DNA of 64,000 nt from Kordiimonadaceae bacterium (GCA_024236295.1 JACKKT010000003.1:186001-250000), one strand, 5' to 3'. Positions 52,100 through 62,012 are shown, counted from the first letter of the stretch. Notes: generated by a model not told the origin, from the letters alone. Translations and numbers: made by a program.

Positions 52100-53026
52100 G
52101 TGAAAAAAATCACCTGTAATATACGCGCCATCGCCACGATCTTATGCATGGCGGGGATTGCTTTTATGCAATTTGATGCGCATGCGCAGGATCAGATTCG
52201 CGCGAATCCGAACTATAAGGCACCAACAGAGCTTGATTCATTACAATCCGCCAATGAGTTGTTTAATGATAATCTCAAAAATGATTTTAATCAGTTTCTA
52301 AATCCCCATGAAGAAAATGATCAGTATATTTTGCTGACAGAACCTGAAACAAAGCAAAAATCTTATGTTTCACTTGGAGAGGTGAATGAAACACCGGTAC
52401 CGCTTCTACAGGTAACACATCAATATATGTATAACCCGTCCCTGTCTTTCAGTCTTCCGTCCATCGGTAGCAGTGTAACCCCTGGATTGATTTCAAGCAA
52501 GACAGGAGGCTCGCAAATGGTAGTATCGCTAAACCCTTCGCGCCGGGCTAGTACAGCTTTTGATAAGGATAAGTCAATTAAACTGGTTCTGGGTTCGAGT
52601 TTTATTAATACGCCAGAAAGCCTTGTTACAGACTATATGACTAATGGACTTCTTTCCCAAAGAGCATATAACCTATCTCTTGGACTTGGATATTCCGGCT
52701 TTAGACTTGGTGCTTCCATCAGCCGCAATAGTTTCCTATTCTCACCAGATATGTCAGGATTTGATTTAGGCTTCGGTTATATAGGAGGTAGCTGGTCAGC
52801 AAATGTAAGTGTGGCCGCCTATAATAGTGAGCGACCATTACTTCTATCACAGGGTTATAATATCTTTGACCACATTTCTGCATATGAACTTGGTGCCGCT
52901 TACAGATTATTTTCAAATGTAAGTCTTACTGGCAGGTTTACATATTATTCTTATGGGGCTAGCAATGATTTCGCTTCAATTGATGATGTTCAGTCATTGA
53001 TTTTTGGAACCAACGTAAGCTTCTAA
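52100..53026 (+). CDS. Unrecognised outer-membrane beta-barrel-like protein
   Basis: 308 residues if started at GTG 52100 (GGGA 6 nt upstream), giving a normal MKK-type signal peptide ending DAHAQ; an ATG at 52088 or 52070 would add 4 or 10 residues. The mature N-terminal part (about 30-110) is polar and Asn/Glu-rich. From about 115 on it alternates short Gly/Ser/aromatic strands (SLSFSLPSIGSS, LSLGLGYSGFRLGASISRN, DLGFGYIGGSWSANVSVA) and ends in IFGTNVSF, with the terminal Phe of barrel proteins. Family not recognised; possibly a small porin or structural barrel. Confidence 0.7.
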   Translation: MKKITCNIRAIATILCMAGIAFMQFDAHAQDQIRANPNYKAPTELDSLQSANELFNDNLKNDFNQFLNPHEENDQYILLTEPETKQKSYVSLGEVNETPVPLLQVTHQYMYNPSLSFSLPSIGSSVTPGLISSKTGGSQMVVSLNPSRRASTAFDKDKSIKLVLGSSFINTPESLVTDYMTNGLLSQRAYNLSLGLGYSGFRLGASISRNSFLFSPDMSGFDLGFGYIGGSWSANVSVAAYNSERPLLLSQGYNIFDHISAYELGAAYRLFSNVSLTGRFTYYSYGASNDFASIDDVQSLIFGTNVSF

Positions 53027-53029
53027 TTT

Positions 53030-53641
53030 CTAGAATCCCCTTATTGCTGCTATGCCGGTTGCACCACTGCCAAGCAGTTTATCTGCATTATTTTCGTTTA
53101 CACCACCCAAAGCATAAATCGCCATTCGACTTCGCCTACATATTTCAGAAAAATGATTTATGCCAATTGTTAATGAAGGATCATTAAACGTTTCCGGGTG
53201 GCTTTCCGTCGGGAAGACAGGCCCTAATAAAACTGCATCAATGATAACTTCCGGTAAATTTGAAACGGTCTTTCCGCTATGACAAGAGACGGAAATAAAA
53301 AAATCCGGATAATTTTGTCTGATAGTTTTTGCTTCAGGGGTCATGTATTCAGGCAAATGTATCCCATCTGCCTGTACTGCCAAAGCGATTTCCAGATCAG
53401 CCGCTACGCTAAATTTAATTTTTTTATGATTACAGATATAACGAAGCGCAACAGCCAGATCATAACGGTTCCGAAAATTATAGTCCCTTAGGATAACAAG
53501 TGACCCTGAAGGTAATTTTTCGATGACGTGCTCTGGAAATGGTTGCGCTGTCTGATCCGTAATAAAAATCATCGGCGGTAATTTATCATGTCCGCTTTGC
53601 CGATTGAGATCAATTGAAATGTCTGCTAGGGTTCTTTTCAT
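53030..53641 (-). CDS. Thiamine-phosphate-synthase-like protein (ThiE/TenI fold)
   Basis: 203 residues of the TMP-TenI TIM barrel. QADGIHLPEYM, VSCHSG, DAVLLGPVFPTESHP and ALGGVNENNADKLLGSGATGIAAIRGF follow the ThiE pattern, but the protein has the TenI-like shortened form and no other thiamine gene is near, so true ThiE activity is unsure. The start at 53641 (MKRTLADISID) was chosen over 53665; neither has a strong ribosome site. Only 29 nt separate it from the divergent YggS gene. Confidence 0.78.
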   Translation of the reverse strand: MKRTLADISIDLNRQSGHDKLPPMIFITDQTAQPFPEHVIEKLPSGSLVILRDYNFRNRYDLAVALRYICNHKKIKFSVAADLEIALAVQADGIHLPEYMTPEAKTIRQNYPDFFISVSCHSGKTVSNLPEVIIDAVLLGPVFPTESHPETFNDPSLTIGINHFSEICRRSRMAIYALGGVNENNADKLLGSGATGIAAIRGF

Positions 53642-53670
53642 AAAAAAGACTTTAGCCCAAGGCAATAATA

Positions 53671-54333
53671 ATGACTAGTAATCTTAAGAAAATAAAAGAT
53701 AAAATTGAAAAAGCGTCCCTAGATAGCGACCGAAACAAAGATAGCGTTACTCTTGTTGCCGTATCAAAAATTCATACGGCCGAAACTATTATTCCAGTTC
53801 TTGCAGACGGGCAGAGGATTTTTGGTGAAAACCGTGTGCAGGAAGCGGCCGAGAAATGGCCCCCCTTAAAAGAAAAATTCGAAGGAATATATTTACATCT
53901 TATCGGACCATTGCAGACAAACAAGGTAAGACAGGCCGTTCAGCTGTTTGACGCTATTGAAACAGTTGACCGTCCCAAACTGGCAAAAGCACTGGCACGT
54001 ATCTGTGAGGAAGAAGGCAAATACCCGGATATCTACATTCAGATAAATACAGGGCACGAAGAACAGAAGGCGGGGGTTCCTCCTGAGAAAGCAGATGAAT
54101 TCATAAAACTATGCCGTGACGAACTCAAATTACCAGTGAAAGGGGTAATGTGTATTCCGCCATTTGATGAGGATCCGACAGATCATTTTAAGCTGCTTAA
54201 AAAGATTGCTGACCGAAATCAGCTGGACATAATTTCGATGGGCATGAGTGGTGATTATGAAAAAGCCATTGAAAATGGCGCAACCCATGTTCGGGTTGGT
54301 ACCGCCCTATTTGGCACACGCCCGGGATACTAG
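53671..54333 (+). CDS. YggS-family PLP homeostasis protein
   Basis: 220 residues, single-domain PLP-binding barrel (PLPBP). PLP lysine Lys33 is in LVAVSKIHT, and IFGENRVQEAAEKW, LHLIGPLQTNKVRQAV, SMGMSGDYEKAIENGATHVRVGTALFG are all family blocks. It carries and buffers pyridoxal phosphate rather than catalysing a reaction. The stop codon shares CTAG with the stop of the convergent thioesterase gene. Confidence 0.93.
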   Translation: MTSNLKKIKDKIEKASLDSDRNKDSVTLVAVSKIHTAETIIPVLADGQRIFGENRVQEAAEKWPPLKEKFEGIYLHLIGPLQTNKVRQAVQLFDAIETVDRPKLAKALARICEEEGKYPDIYIQINTGHEEQKAGVPPEKADEFIKLCRDELKLPVKGVMCIPPFDEDPTDHFKLLKKIADRNQLDIISMGMSGDYEKAIENGATHVRVGTALFGTRPGY

Positions 54334-54764
54334 GATAATATCATACAGGTCGCCGAGCCGGCAGCGTAGATTTTGCCTTCTTCATCCATAATTTTTCCTT
54401 CAGAAACAGCAAGACGGCGTGAACGGTTAATCATGGTCCCTTCAGCGACCAGCTCCTGATTGAGCGGAATTGGTCTGATCATTTTAATTTCAAGATTTAT
54501 TGTGCTGTATTTAACGCCCGGTTCCATTAAAGTCTGTACAGCACAGCCTGTGACAGAATCAAGAATGGTAGCACTAAAGCCACCGTGAACACCCCCCATC
54601 GGGTTTAAGTGCCGCTTATCTGCTCGCACTAAAAATTTGACTAAACCTTCCTCAGCATAAATAAGCTTTGAAGGCATTGTTTCTGCCATGGATGGGGCAG
54701 GGATTTTTCCCTCCATCATCGCCTGCAATATTTCAAGGCCCGTCATTTTGTCAAAAGACATCAA
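54330..54764 (-). CDS. PaaI-type hotdog thioesterase
   Basis: 144-residue single hotdog domain. NPMGGVHGGFSATILDSVTGCAVQT carries the HGG and Asp of the PaaI group, and YSTINLEIKMIRPIP follows. Probably hydrolyses acyl- or phenylacetyl-type CoA thioesters in the cytoplasm. Overlaps yggS by 4 bp at the 3' end. Single gene. Confidence 0.87.
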   Translation of the reverse strand: MMSFDKMTGLEILQAMMEGKIPAPSMAETMPSKLIYAEEGLVKFLVRADKRHLNPMGGVHGGFSATILDSVTGCAVQTLMEPGVKYSTINLEIKMIRPIPLNQELVAEGTMINRSRRLAVSEGKIMDEEGKIYAAGSATCMILS

Positions 54765-54784
54765 TTTTCCGATAAGAATTTATA

Positions 54785-54805
54785 GGCGACCCACATGGGG
54801 TCGCC
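54785..54805 (-). terminator. Hairpin between M28 peptidase and thioesterase genes
   Basis: GGCGACCC (54785-54792) and GGGTCGCC (54798-54805) form a perfect 8-bp GC-rich stem with a 5-nt loop, 12 nt after the M28 peptidase stop on the minus strand. The following sequence TATAAATTCTT is only moderately U-rich. Confidence 0.6.
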
Positions 54806-54816
54806 TTAATTATATT

Positions 54817-56232
54817 TTATTTTCTAAAATCCACATCTACAGAAGCGGCCAGATATGCAAACATGGCAAATACGGCCGCATTATTGGTAATGGCCGGAAT
54901 ATCGACTTTATCCAGCGTATCATTTGCTGTGTGATGAAAGTCAAAATAATTGGTTTTTTCCATTCCAAAATTAACGGCCGGCATTCCGGCATTGCCTAGG
55001 GCCGACATATCGGAATCCCCTTTAGCCGTATTTGTCATTAAAGTTGCGACACCGTATGGTGCCAGCACCGCAGCAATTTCACGAGCAACAGCAAGTGACT
55101 TTGGACCAACGCCAGGCTCAAAATCAACAATGCGTCCGGTACCACTGTCCCACTCAGCTCCCAAAATCATATTATCAAAATCCTTGCTGTCTTCTTTATG
55201 GGCACGGACAAATTCATGGGCTCCAAGCAGGCCCTCTTCTTCAGCAGCCCACAGTACGACACGAATGGATCGTTTGGGTTTAATCCCACCATCAATAATA
55301 TGTTTGCCCGCAGACATGACAATTGACACACCAGTCCCGTCATCAAGTGCCCCTGTTGCCAGATCCCAGCTGTCAAGATGGCCGCTTATAAGCACCGCTT
55401 TTTCAGGATCTTCCGTTCCGGTAATCTCGCCAAAAACATTATAGGTCGTTACCGGATCATGAGGATGCGGGTTCATTTCAAGATGAAGTGTCACTGGTTT
55501 ACCATATTTCAAAGCCTGATCAAGCAAATCAGCATCAGGATTTGAAATAGCCGCTGCCGGGATTTTCTTAACCCCGTCAACATATGTCATGCTGCCTGTG
55601 TGCGGTGTTCTGTTATCATCTGTGCCTATTGAGCGGATGATAATGGCGGAAGCGCCGGCTTTTGCAGCGGCAACAGAACCATTACGTCGTGCCTGACCGG
55701 CATAGCCATATCCTTTGGCCCCGGCTACACCGCTATCTTCCATTCTAAAGGAAATATAGGCAATTTTGCCGTCAAGGCTGTTCGGCGCTGCCGCTGCCAG
55801 ATCCTTATATTCATCAAATTGAACAACTTCTGCTGTGATACCGCCTTCTGGGGTTCCAACACTGGTCCCGAGCGCCGTCATGGCAAAATTTTGCTCAAAA
55901 GGCGCCGTCATCCTCAAAATGGCCGTATTGCCACGATGCCATACCGGAAATGGCACGGGTTCGGTCCAGACCCGGTCAAACCCCATTTCCTTCATCTTGG
56001 CGACAGCCCATTCTCTGCCTTTTTTGTCATTTGCCGTGCCAGCCAGACGATGGCCGACCTCAGTTGTTAGTGACGTAATCACATCTTCCGTTACGCTTGA
56101 TTTCAGAGCATTTTTCCCAATCATATCTGCATGATCAATCATTTCCTTTGTCAGCACATTATTTTGTGCCGAAGCGAAATTGGCAGATAATCCGATTATG
56201 CCAATAGCCGTCAGCAAGACCAGTTTTTTCAT
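54817..56232 (-). CDS. Exported M28-family metallopeptidase
   Basis: 471 residues with a signal peptide (cleavage after ANFASA, about residue 22). A PA-domain-like insertion lies in the middle (about 125-230). The two-zinc site is complete: GHLDSWDLATGALDDGTG gives His, Asp and bridging Asp, AAEEEGLLGAHEF the catalytic Glu pair, and NYFDFHHTANDTLDKVD the last His. Such secreted aminopeptidases release amino acids from peptides outside the inner membrane. Single gene behind the S9 peptidase gene on the same strand. Confidence 0.92.
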   Translation of the reverse strand: MKKLVLLTAIGIIGLSANFASAQNNVLTKEMIDHADMIGKNALKSSVTEDVITSLTTEVGHRLAGTANDKKGREWAVAKMKEMGFDRVWTEPVPFPVWHRGNTAILRMTAPFEQNFAMTALGTSVGTPEGGITAEVVQFDEYKDLAAAAPNSLDGKIAYISFRMEDSGVAGAKGYGYAGQARRNGSVAAAKAGASAIIIRSIGTDDNRTPHTGSMTYVDGVKKIPAAAISNPDADLLDQALKYGKPVTLHLEMNPHPHDPVTTYNVFGEITGTEDPEKAVLISGHLDSWDLATGALDDGTGVSIVMSAGKHIIDGGIKPKRSIRVVLWAAEEEGLLGAHEFVRAHKEDSKDFDNMILGAEWDSGTGRIVDFEPGVGPKSLAVAREIAAVLAPYGVATLMTNTAKGDSDMSALGNAGMPAVNFGMEKTNYFDFHHTANDTLDKVDIPAITNNAAVFAMFAYLAASVDVDFRK

Positions 56233-56298
56233 TTTTCTCTCCCCGAAAATAAAATTTATGAAACGACAATAACAGCCAAAGCCAAAAAGTCAAAATGA

Positions 56299-58365
56299 CT
56301 ATTTATTGATCCCCAAAAGATCAAAAAAGAACGCATATTCGAGAGCGATCTGCTTATATCTTTTAAATCTTCCGGAAGCACCCCCATGCCCGGCTTCCAT
56401 ATCTGTTTCAAACAGAAGCAGGTTTCCATCTGTTTTATATTCCCGGAGTTTGGCAACCCATTTCATTGGTTCAAAATATTGCACCTGACTGTCATGAAGA
56501 CCTGTTGTGACCAGAATATTTGGATAATCTTGACGCGCTATATTATCGTAAGGTGAATAGGATAGAATATAGTCATAATATTCTTTGATTTCAGGATTGC
56601 CCCATTCGTCATATTCATTGGTGGTTAGCGGAATGCTTGTATCCAGCATGGTCGTTACCACATCTACAAAGGGAACATGAACCCCAACACCCAGGTATAA
56701 TTCGGGAGCCATATTAAGAACGCTCCCCATCAGCAGCCCGCCTGCACTGCCTCCATTGGCATAGATTTTCTTTTTATTCGCGTAGCCCTTATTAATCAGT
56801 GCTTTGGTAACATCAATAAAATCAGTAAATGTATTTTTCTTGTTCAGCAATTTTCCGGACTCGTACCAGGGTCTGCCGAGCATCTGTCCCCCTCTGACAT
56901 GGGCTATTGCATAAACAACGCCCCGATCAAGAAGGCTTAGTCTGGTTGCACTAAAACTTGGCTCAATGGTGATGCCGTATGATCCATAGGCATACTGAAA
57001 AAGCGGATTGCTCCCATCCTTTGAAAATTTGGATTTTCTATAAACAAGCGATACTGGGACATTTACGCCATCACGCGCTTTAATAAAAATCCTTTCGCTG
57101 ATATAATTTTTCGGATCAAAATCTCCTAAAATCTTATCCTGTTTTAAAAGAACCCTCTCTCCGCTTTGCAAATCAAATTCATAAACGGTCAGCGGTGTGG
57201 TTAAAGAACTATAAGACAGGCGAACATGGGTGCTGTCAACATCCGGATTACTTGAAATATTGACATCAAAAACCGGATCATCAAATTGTAATTCTCTTAT
57301 TTTTCCCGTTTTGAAGTTTAAAACACAAATACGGTTTTCGCCATTTTCCTTTTCATGAAAAACGAGATCATTTTTAAAAACTGTAAAGTCTGAAATATAG
57401 ACATTTTCCCTGTGAGCTATGACATTTTCCCATTTACTTTTATCAGTAGTATGATTTTTATGAACTTTCATAATCCGAAAGTTTCTGGCCTCAAAATTTG
57501 TATAAATGTAAAAATAATCCCCCATTTTATCGACGGTATATTCATGATTTTCTTCCAAGGGCAGGAAGTGACTGAATTTTCCGTCCGGATTATCGGCATC
57601 AAGCACGGAAACACCCGCACGGCTTGTGGTGTTATGAAAAATAAAAAGAACACTTTCATCCTTAGATTTTCCTAGAAATGTATAAAAAATGAGGTTCTTC
57701 TCTTCATATACAAGCACATCGTCTTTCTGTTCAGTGCCCAGTTTATGACGATAAACTTTGTTGCCCAGCAGGGTTTGCCTGTTTTTCTTAATATAGAAAA
57801 CTGTCTTATTATCATTTGCCCAGAATAACTGACCTGACGTGCCTTTTAGTTTATCAGCTAACAATTTTCCGGTCTCAAGGTTCTTGAACCGAATCGTATA
57901 AATTCTTCGGCTTAAGGTATCTGTTGCGAATGCAGCCACTTTATTATCAGGGCTTATATAATATCCGCCGAGATTAAAATAACTGTATCCTTTAGCCATT
58001 TCATTGACATCAAACAAAATTTCTTCTGCAGCATTTTCTTCATCTTTCCATCTTACATGGACCGGGTATTCGTTTATTTCATCGAATTTTGACTGGTACC
58101 AATATTTTCTGTGAAGCACAGGAACAGAACTGTCATCTTTTTTTATTCGCCCGACTATCTCATCATATAACTTTGCCTGGAATTCCTCTGTATGAGCCAT
58201 AACAGATTTCAGATATTTATTTTCCGCTTCAAGATGAGACAAAATTTCCGGATCTTCACGATTATCATCGCGCATCCAGTAATAATTATCGACTCGTTCA
58301 TGCCCATGAACTTCCGTTTTGTGGGGTATTTTTTTAGCGACCGGTGCTGAAATCTTTTTGATCAT
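56299..58365 (-). CDS. S9 prolyl-oligopeptidase family peptidase (oligopeptidase-B-like)
   Basis: 688 residues: N-terminal seven-bladed propeller (about 70-410) and C-terminal alpha/beta hydrolase. The triad is Ser540 in NGGSAGGLLMG, Asp625 in GLHDSQVQ and His660 in EAGHGGASGRF. DRGVVYAIAHVRGG and SYGITIEPSF are typical of oligopeptidase B (cleavage after Lys/Arg in short peptides). No signal peptide, so it is cytoplasmic. After the stop a small stem (AGTCA/TGACT) plus TTTTT may terminate it. Divergent from sdhC. Confidence 0.92.
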   Translation of the reverse strand: MIKKISAPVAKKIPHKTEVHGHERVDNYYWMRDDNREDPEILSHLEAENKYLKSVMAHTEEFQAKLYDEIVGRIKKDDSSVPVLHRKYWYQSKFDEINEYPVHVRWKDEENAAEEILFDVNEMAKGYSYFNLGGYYISPDNKVAAFATDTLSRRIYTIRFKNLETGKLLADKLKGTSGQLFWANDNKTVFYIKKNRQTLLGNKVYRHKLGTEQKDDVLVYEEKNLIFYTFLGKSKDESVLFIFHNTTSRAGVSVLDADNPDGKFSHFLPLEENHEYTVDKMGDYFYIYTNFEARNFRIMKVHKNHTTDKSKWENVIAHRENVYISDFTVFKNDLVFHEKENGENRICVLNFKTGKIRELQFDDPVFDVNISSNPDVDSTHVRLSYSSLTTPLTVYEFDLQSGERVLLKQDKILGDFDPKNYISERIFIKARDGVNVPVSLVYRKSKFSKDGSNPLFQYAYGSYGITIEPSFSATRLSLLDRGVVYAIAHVRGGQMLGRPWYESGKLLNKKNTFTDFIDVTKALINKGYANKKKIYANGGSAGGLLMGSVLNMAPELYLGVGVHVPFVDVVTTMLDTSIPLTTNEYDEWGNPEIKEYYDYILSYSPYDNIARQDYPNILVTTGLHDSQVQYFEPMKWVAKLREYKTDGNLLLFETDMEAGHGGASGRFKRYKQIALEYAFFFDLLGINK

Positions 58366-58619
58366 AGTGTTTTTTAGTCTCTTAACGTATTATTTTACAA
58401 GGCAGTTAATATAATTCTCAGAAAGCCTGCAAGTAATATTATCTTATTCATTCAATTCCCGCATATATTTAATTTTTCGGGAACGGAATAAGATTAAATA
58501 GTATTTTTCTTATCAAATTGGACAGGTAATTTCTTGCTCTATATATTCATTATGTTAAAAACAGTATGGAAGGGAAGAAATTATTTCTCCGTAATCTAAA
58601 CCTCTGAAAGGAGTAGAGG

Positions 58620-59006
58620 ATGTCAGATATCAAGCGGCCAACCTCGCCGCATCTGCAGGTATATTCATGGAGCCTGGAGATGGCACTGTCCATTCTCCAT
58701 CGGGCGACAGGTGTTGCCCTTGGTGGTGGCGCTTTGCTGATTACATGGTGGGTTATTGCCATTGCAACAGGCCCGGATGCTTATGACCAGTTCCGCATAT
58801 TTATGAGTGGGATAATTGGGAAAACCATTTTATTTGGCTTTACATTCTCACTTATGCTCCACCTGTGTAATGGAATTCGCCATTTATTCTGGGATATGGG
58901 TAAAGGATTTGAACTTGAAGATACCCATCGTTCAAGCAAAATGGTCTTATTTTCCAGCATCGTGCTAACGATCCTGTGCTGGGTCATTGGCTATGGTATG
59001 ATATAG
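58620..59006 (+). CDS. sdhC: Succinate dehydrogenase cytochrome b556 subunit
   Basis: 128 residues, three membrane helices. RPTSPHLQVYSWSLEMALSILHRATGV is the conserved SdhC start, and LHLCNGIRHLFWDMG holds the heme-ligand and quinone-site His/Arg pattern. With SdhD it anchors the dehydrogenase and passes electrons to ubiquinone. AAGGAG lies before the ATG. First gene of sdhCDAB; 254 nt of AT-rich sequence separate it from the divergent S9 gene, with an inverted repeat TTCCCG/CGGGAA at 58456-58483. Confidence 0.95.
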   Translation: MSDIKRPTSPHLQVYSWSLEMALSILHRATGVALGGGALLITWWVIAIATGPDAYDQFRIFMSGIIGKTILFGFTFSLMLHLCNGIRHLFWDMGKGFELEDTHRSSKMVLFSSIVLTILCWVIGYGMI

Positions 59007-59017
59007 GGAGAGATAAT

Positions 59018-59392
59018 ATGAGCTTACGTTCCCCGCTTGGAAAAGTCCGCGGCCTTGGGTCTGCCAAAACCGGCACCCATCACTGGTGGATGCAGAAAGT
59101 TACCGCTGTGGCCCTGATCCCGTTGACCATCTGGTTTGTATCTAGTGTCGTGCAAATGACGCAGGCCAGCTATGAAGTGGTTATTAACTGGATGACTTCG
59201 CCTATCGTTACATTGTTGATGACATTATTTGTCGCAACCGGCATTTATCATTTAAAACTCGGGCTTCAGGTGGTTATTGAAGACTATATCCACTCAGAAT
59301 CGGCAAAAGTTGTGCTTCAAATGCTTGTATCATTTTGCTGCATTATCACTGGTACAGCCGCTGTATTTTCCATATTAAAAATTGCGCTTTAA
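59018..59392 (+). CDS. sdhD: Succinate dehydrogenase membrane anchor subunit
   Basis: 124 residues, three helices. GLGSAKTGTHHWWMQKVTAVALIPLTIWF is the typical alphaproteobacterial SdhD start and VIEDYIHSESAKVVLQ the helix-3 region. The ATG at 59018 follows GGGAGAG; a longer reading from 58976 lies inside sdhC. Twelve nt after the sdhC stop. Confidence 0.93.
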   Translation: MSLRSPLGKVRGLGSAKTGTHHWWMQKVTAVALIPLTIWFVSSVVQMTQASYEVVINWMTSPIVTLLMTLFVATGIYHLKLGLQVVIEDYIHSESAKVVLQMLVSFCCIITGTAAVFSILKIAL

Positions 59393-59404
59393 GGTTAAAT
59401 CATA

Positions 59405-61192
59405 ATGACAAAATCATATGAAATAGAAGATCACGCCTATGATGCTATTGTCGTCGGCGCCGGCGGAGCTGGCCTTCGCGCCGCTATGGGTATTGCAGAA
59501 AGCGGCCTTAAAACCGCCTGTATATCAAAAGTATTCCCGACACGTTCGCATACAGTAGCTGCGCAGGGCGGCATTGCCGCATCACTTGGCAATATGGGTC
59601 CGGATAAATGGCAGTGGCATATGTATGACACTGTAAAAGGATCAGACTGGCTAGGTGACCAAGATGCCATTGAATATATGGTAAGGCAGGCACCGGAAGC
59701 CGTTTATGAGCTGGAGCATTTCGGGGTTCCTTTCAGTCGTACAGAAGCTGGGCGTATATATCAGCGTCCCTTCGGCGGGATGACAACTGAATTTGGTGAA
59801 GGGCCAGCCGCTCAACGCACATGCGCCGCCGCGGACCGGACCGGACATGCCATGCTTCATTCGCTTTATCAGCAGTCGCTTAAATATGATACCGACTTTT
59901 ATGTTGAATATTTTGCCATCGACCTGATCATGGAAAATGGTGAATGCCGCGGGGTTATTGCCCTTGATATGAACAGCGGCAAACTTCACCGTTTTCGGGC
60001 CCATTCAACAACCCTGGCAACAGGCGGGTATGGACGGGCCTATTTCTCGGCAACATCCGCCCATACCTGTACCGGGGATGGTGGCGGTATGGTTCAGCGT
60101 GCCGGATTGCCGCTTCAGGATCTTGAATTTGTGCAATTCCATCCGACAGGCGTTTATGGTGCCGGGGTTCTGATTACCGAAGGCGCCCGCGGAGAGGGCG
60201 GATATCTGGTCAATTCGGAAGGGGAGCGTTTCATGGAACGCTATGCCCCTTCTGCCAAAGACCTGGCCTCTCGTGATGTGGTTTCCCGCTCCATGTCATA
60301 CGAAATTCGTGAAGGGCGCGGTGTTGGTGAACATAAGGATCATATTTATCTGCACCTTGATCATCTGGATGCAGCTATCCTTCACGAGCGTCTTCCCGGC
60401 ATTTCCGAATCCGCGAAAATTTTTGCCGGTGTTGATGTGACAAAACAACCAATTCCGGTACTGCCGACTGTTCATTATAATATGGGCGGCATTCCAACCA
60501 ATTATCATGGTGAGGTATTAAATCCATCAAAAAGTGATCCGGACCGGATTGTCCCCGGCCTAATGGCCATTGGCGAAGCGGCATGTGTTTCGGTTCATGG
60601 TGCCAACCGGCTCGGATCAAATTCGCTTATCGACCTTGTTGTGTTTGGTCGGGCCGCCGCAAAAAGGGTTGCCGATGTGGTGGAACCGGGTAAAGCCCAT
60701 CCAACTCTCGCAGCGGACCATGCCGATATGGCGCTTTCCCGCCTTGATCGTCTGAGGTATGCGGACGGGGCCATTTCAACCGCGCAAATCCGCGATAAAA
60801 TGCAGCGGACCATGCAAGGAAACTGTGCCGTATTCAGAACGGAAGAAGTTCTTGAGGAAGGCAAACAGAAAATTGACGACGTGGCAAAACTGCTTCCTGA
60901 TATTAAAACCTTTGACCGTTCACTGGTCTGGAACAGTGATCTGATTGAATCGCTTGAGCTTGAAAATCTGATGGCACAGGCCCAGATCACCATGCACTGC
61001 GCCGCCAACCGCAAGGAAAGCCGCGGTGCCCATATGCATGAGGATTATCCGGACCGTAATGATGATAAATGGATGAAACATACCGTTGCCCGCCTTGAAA
61101 ACGGCAAGGTTGATATCAGCTATCGTCCGGTTCATGATTATACGCTGACCGATGAAATTGACTATATTAAACCAAAACCACGTGTTTACTGA
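59405..61192 (+). CDS. sdhA: Succinate dehydrogenase flavoprotein subunit
   Basis: 595 residues; oxidises succinate to fumarate. FAD-binding VVGAGGAGLRAAMG (16-29); His49 in RSHTVAAQGGI is the covalent FAD attachment site. QFHPTG, EGARGEGGYL, ERYAPSAKDLASRDVVSR (active-site Arg) and HYNMGGIPTNYHGEV are complete. Twelve nt after sdhD. Size and motifs are ordinary. Confidence 0.97.
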   Translation: MTKSYEIEDHAYDAIVVGAGGAGLRAAMGIAESGLKTACISKVFPTRSHTVAAQGGIAASLGNMGPDKWQWHMYDTVKGSDWLGDQDAIEYMVRQAPEAVYELEHFGVPFSRTEAGRIYQRPFGGMTTEFGEGPAAQRTCAAADRTGHAMLHSLYQQSLKYDTDFYVEYFAIDLIMENGECRGVIALDMNSGKLHRFRAHSTTLATGGYGRAYFSATSAHTCTGDGGGMVQRAGLPLQDLEFVQFHPTGVYGAGVLITEGARGEGGYLVNSEGERFMERYAPSAKDLASRDVVSRSMSYEIREGRGVGEHKDHIYLHLDHLDAAILHERLPGISESAKIFAGVDVTKQPIPVLPTVHYNMGGIPTNYHGEVLNPSKSDPDRIVPGLMAIGEAACVSVHGANRLGSNSLIDLVVFGRAAAKRVADVVEPGKAHPTLAADHADMALSRLDRLRYADGAISTAQIRDKMQRTMQGNCAVFRTEEVLEEGKQKIDDVAKLLPDIKTFDRSLVWNSDLIESLELENLMAQAQITMHCAANRKESRGAHMHEDYPDRNDDKWMKHTVARLENGKVDISYRPVHDYTLTDEIDYIKPKPRVY

Positions 61193-61209
61193 GTGGAGGA
61201 TAAGACAAA

Positions 61210-61992
61210 ATGGCTGAATTTAAACTTCCAAAAAACTCTACTTATAAAAAAGGTAAAACATGGCCTGCCGAAGAAGGCGCCACACGCATCAAGCGATTCA
61301 ATATTTATCGCTGGAACGAGGACGATGGGGAAAACCCGCGCATCGACACCTATGAGATCGACCTTGATAAATGCGGGCCAATGGTGCTTGATGCGCTGAT
61401 TAAGATTAAAAATGAAATTGACCCGACCCTGACATTCAGACGGTCATGCCGCGAGGGGGTTTGTGGCTCCTGCGCCATGAATATCGGCGGTAAAAACACC
61501 CTTGCCTGTACAATTGATATTGCGGCTTATAAAGGGGATGTGAATATTTTCCCGCTGCCGCATATGGATGTGGTTAAGGATCTGGTACCTGACCTGACCA
61601 ATTTTTATGCGCAATATGCATCAATCAAGCCATGGATGCAGACCCAGACACCAACGCCAAGCGGCACTGAACGGCTGCAAAGCCCGAAAGACCGTGAAAA
61701 ACTGGACGGGCTTTATGAATGTGTGCTTTGCGCCTGCTGTTCAACCAGCTGCCCGAGTTACTGGTGGAACAGTGACCGTTATCTGGGCCCGGCCGTATTG
61801 CTGCAAGCCTATCGCTGGCTCATCGACAGTCGCGATGAAAATACCGGTGAGCGCCTTGATAATCTTGAGGACCCGTTCCGGCTTTATCGCTGCCATACCA
61901 TTATGAACTGCACCAACACATGCCCCAAAGGCCTTAACCCGGCCAAGGCGATTGCAGAAATTAAGAAAATGATGGTGGAAAGACAGGGGTAG
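61210..61992 (+). CDS. sdhB: Succinate dehydrogenase iron-sulfur subunit
   Basis: 260 residues with all three clusters: 2Fe-2S at Cys80, 85, 88, 100; 4Fe-4S at Cys171, 174, 177 with Cys228; and 3Fe-4S at Cys181, 218, 224. It relays electrons from SdhA to the quinone. GGAGG lies just after the sdhA stop. Last gene of the operon, ended by a strong terminator. Confidence 0.97.
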   Translation: MAEFKLPKNSTYKKGKTWPAEEGATRIKRFNIYRWNEDDGENPRIDTYEIDLDKCGPMVLDALIKIKNEIDPTLTFRRSCREGVCGSCAMNIGGKNTLACTIDIAAYKGDVNIFPLPHMDVVKDLVPDLTNFYAQYASIKPWMQTQTPTPSGTERLQSPKDREKLDGLYECVLCACCSTSCPSYWWNSDRYLGPAVLLQAYRWLIDSRDENTGERLDNLEDPFRLYRCHTIMNCTNTCPKGLNPAKAIAEIKKMMVERQG

Positions 61993-62012
61993 CTTTCAAA
62001 GACGTATAAAAT

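Noticed and set aside
58456..58483. TTCCCG/CGGGAA inverted repeat upstream of sdhC
   Set aside because: Only six-base arms with a 16-nt spacer; too likely by chance to list as a site on its own.
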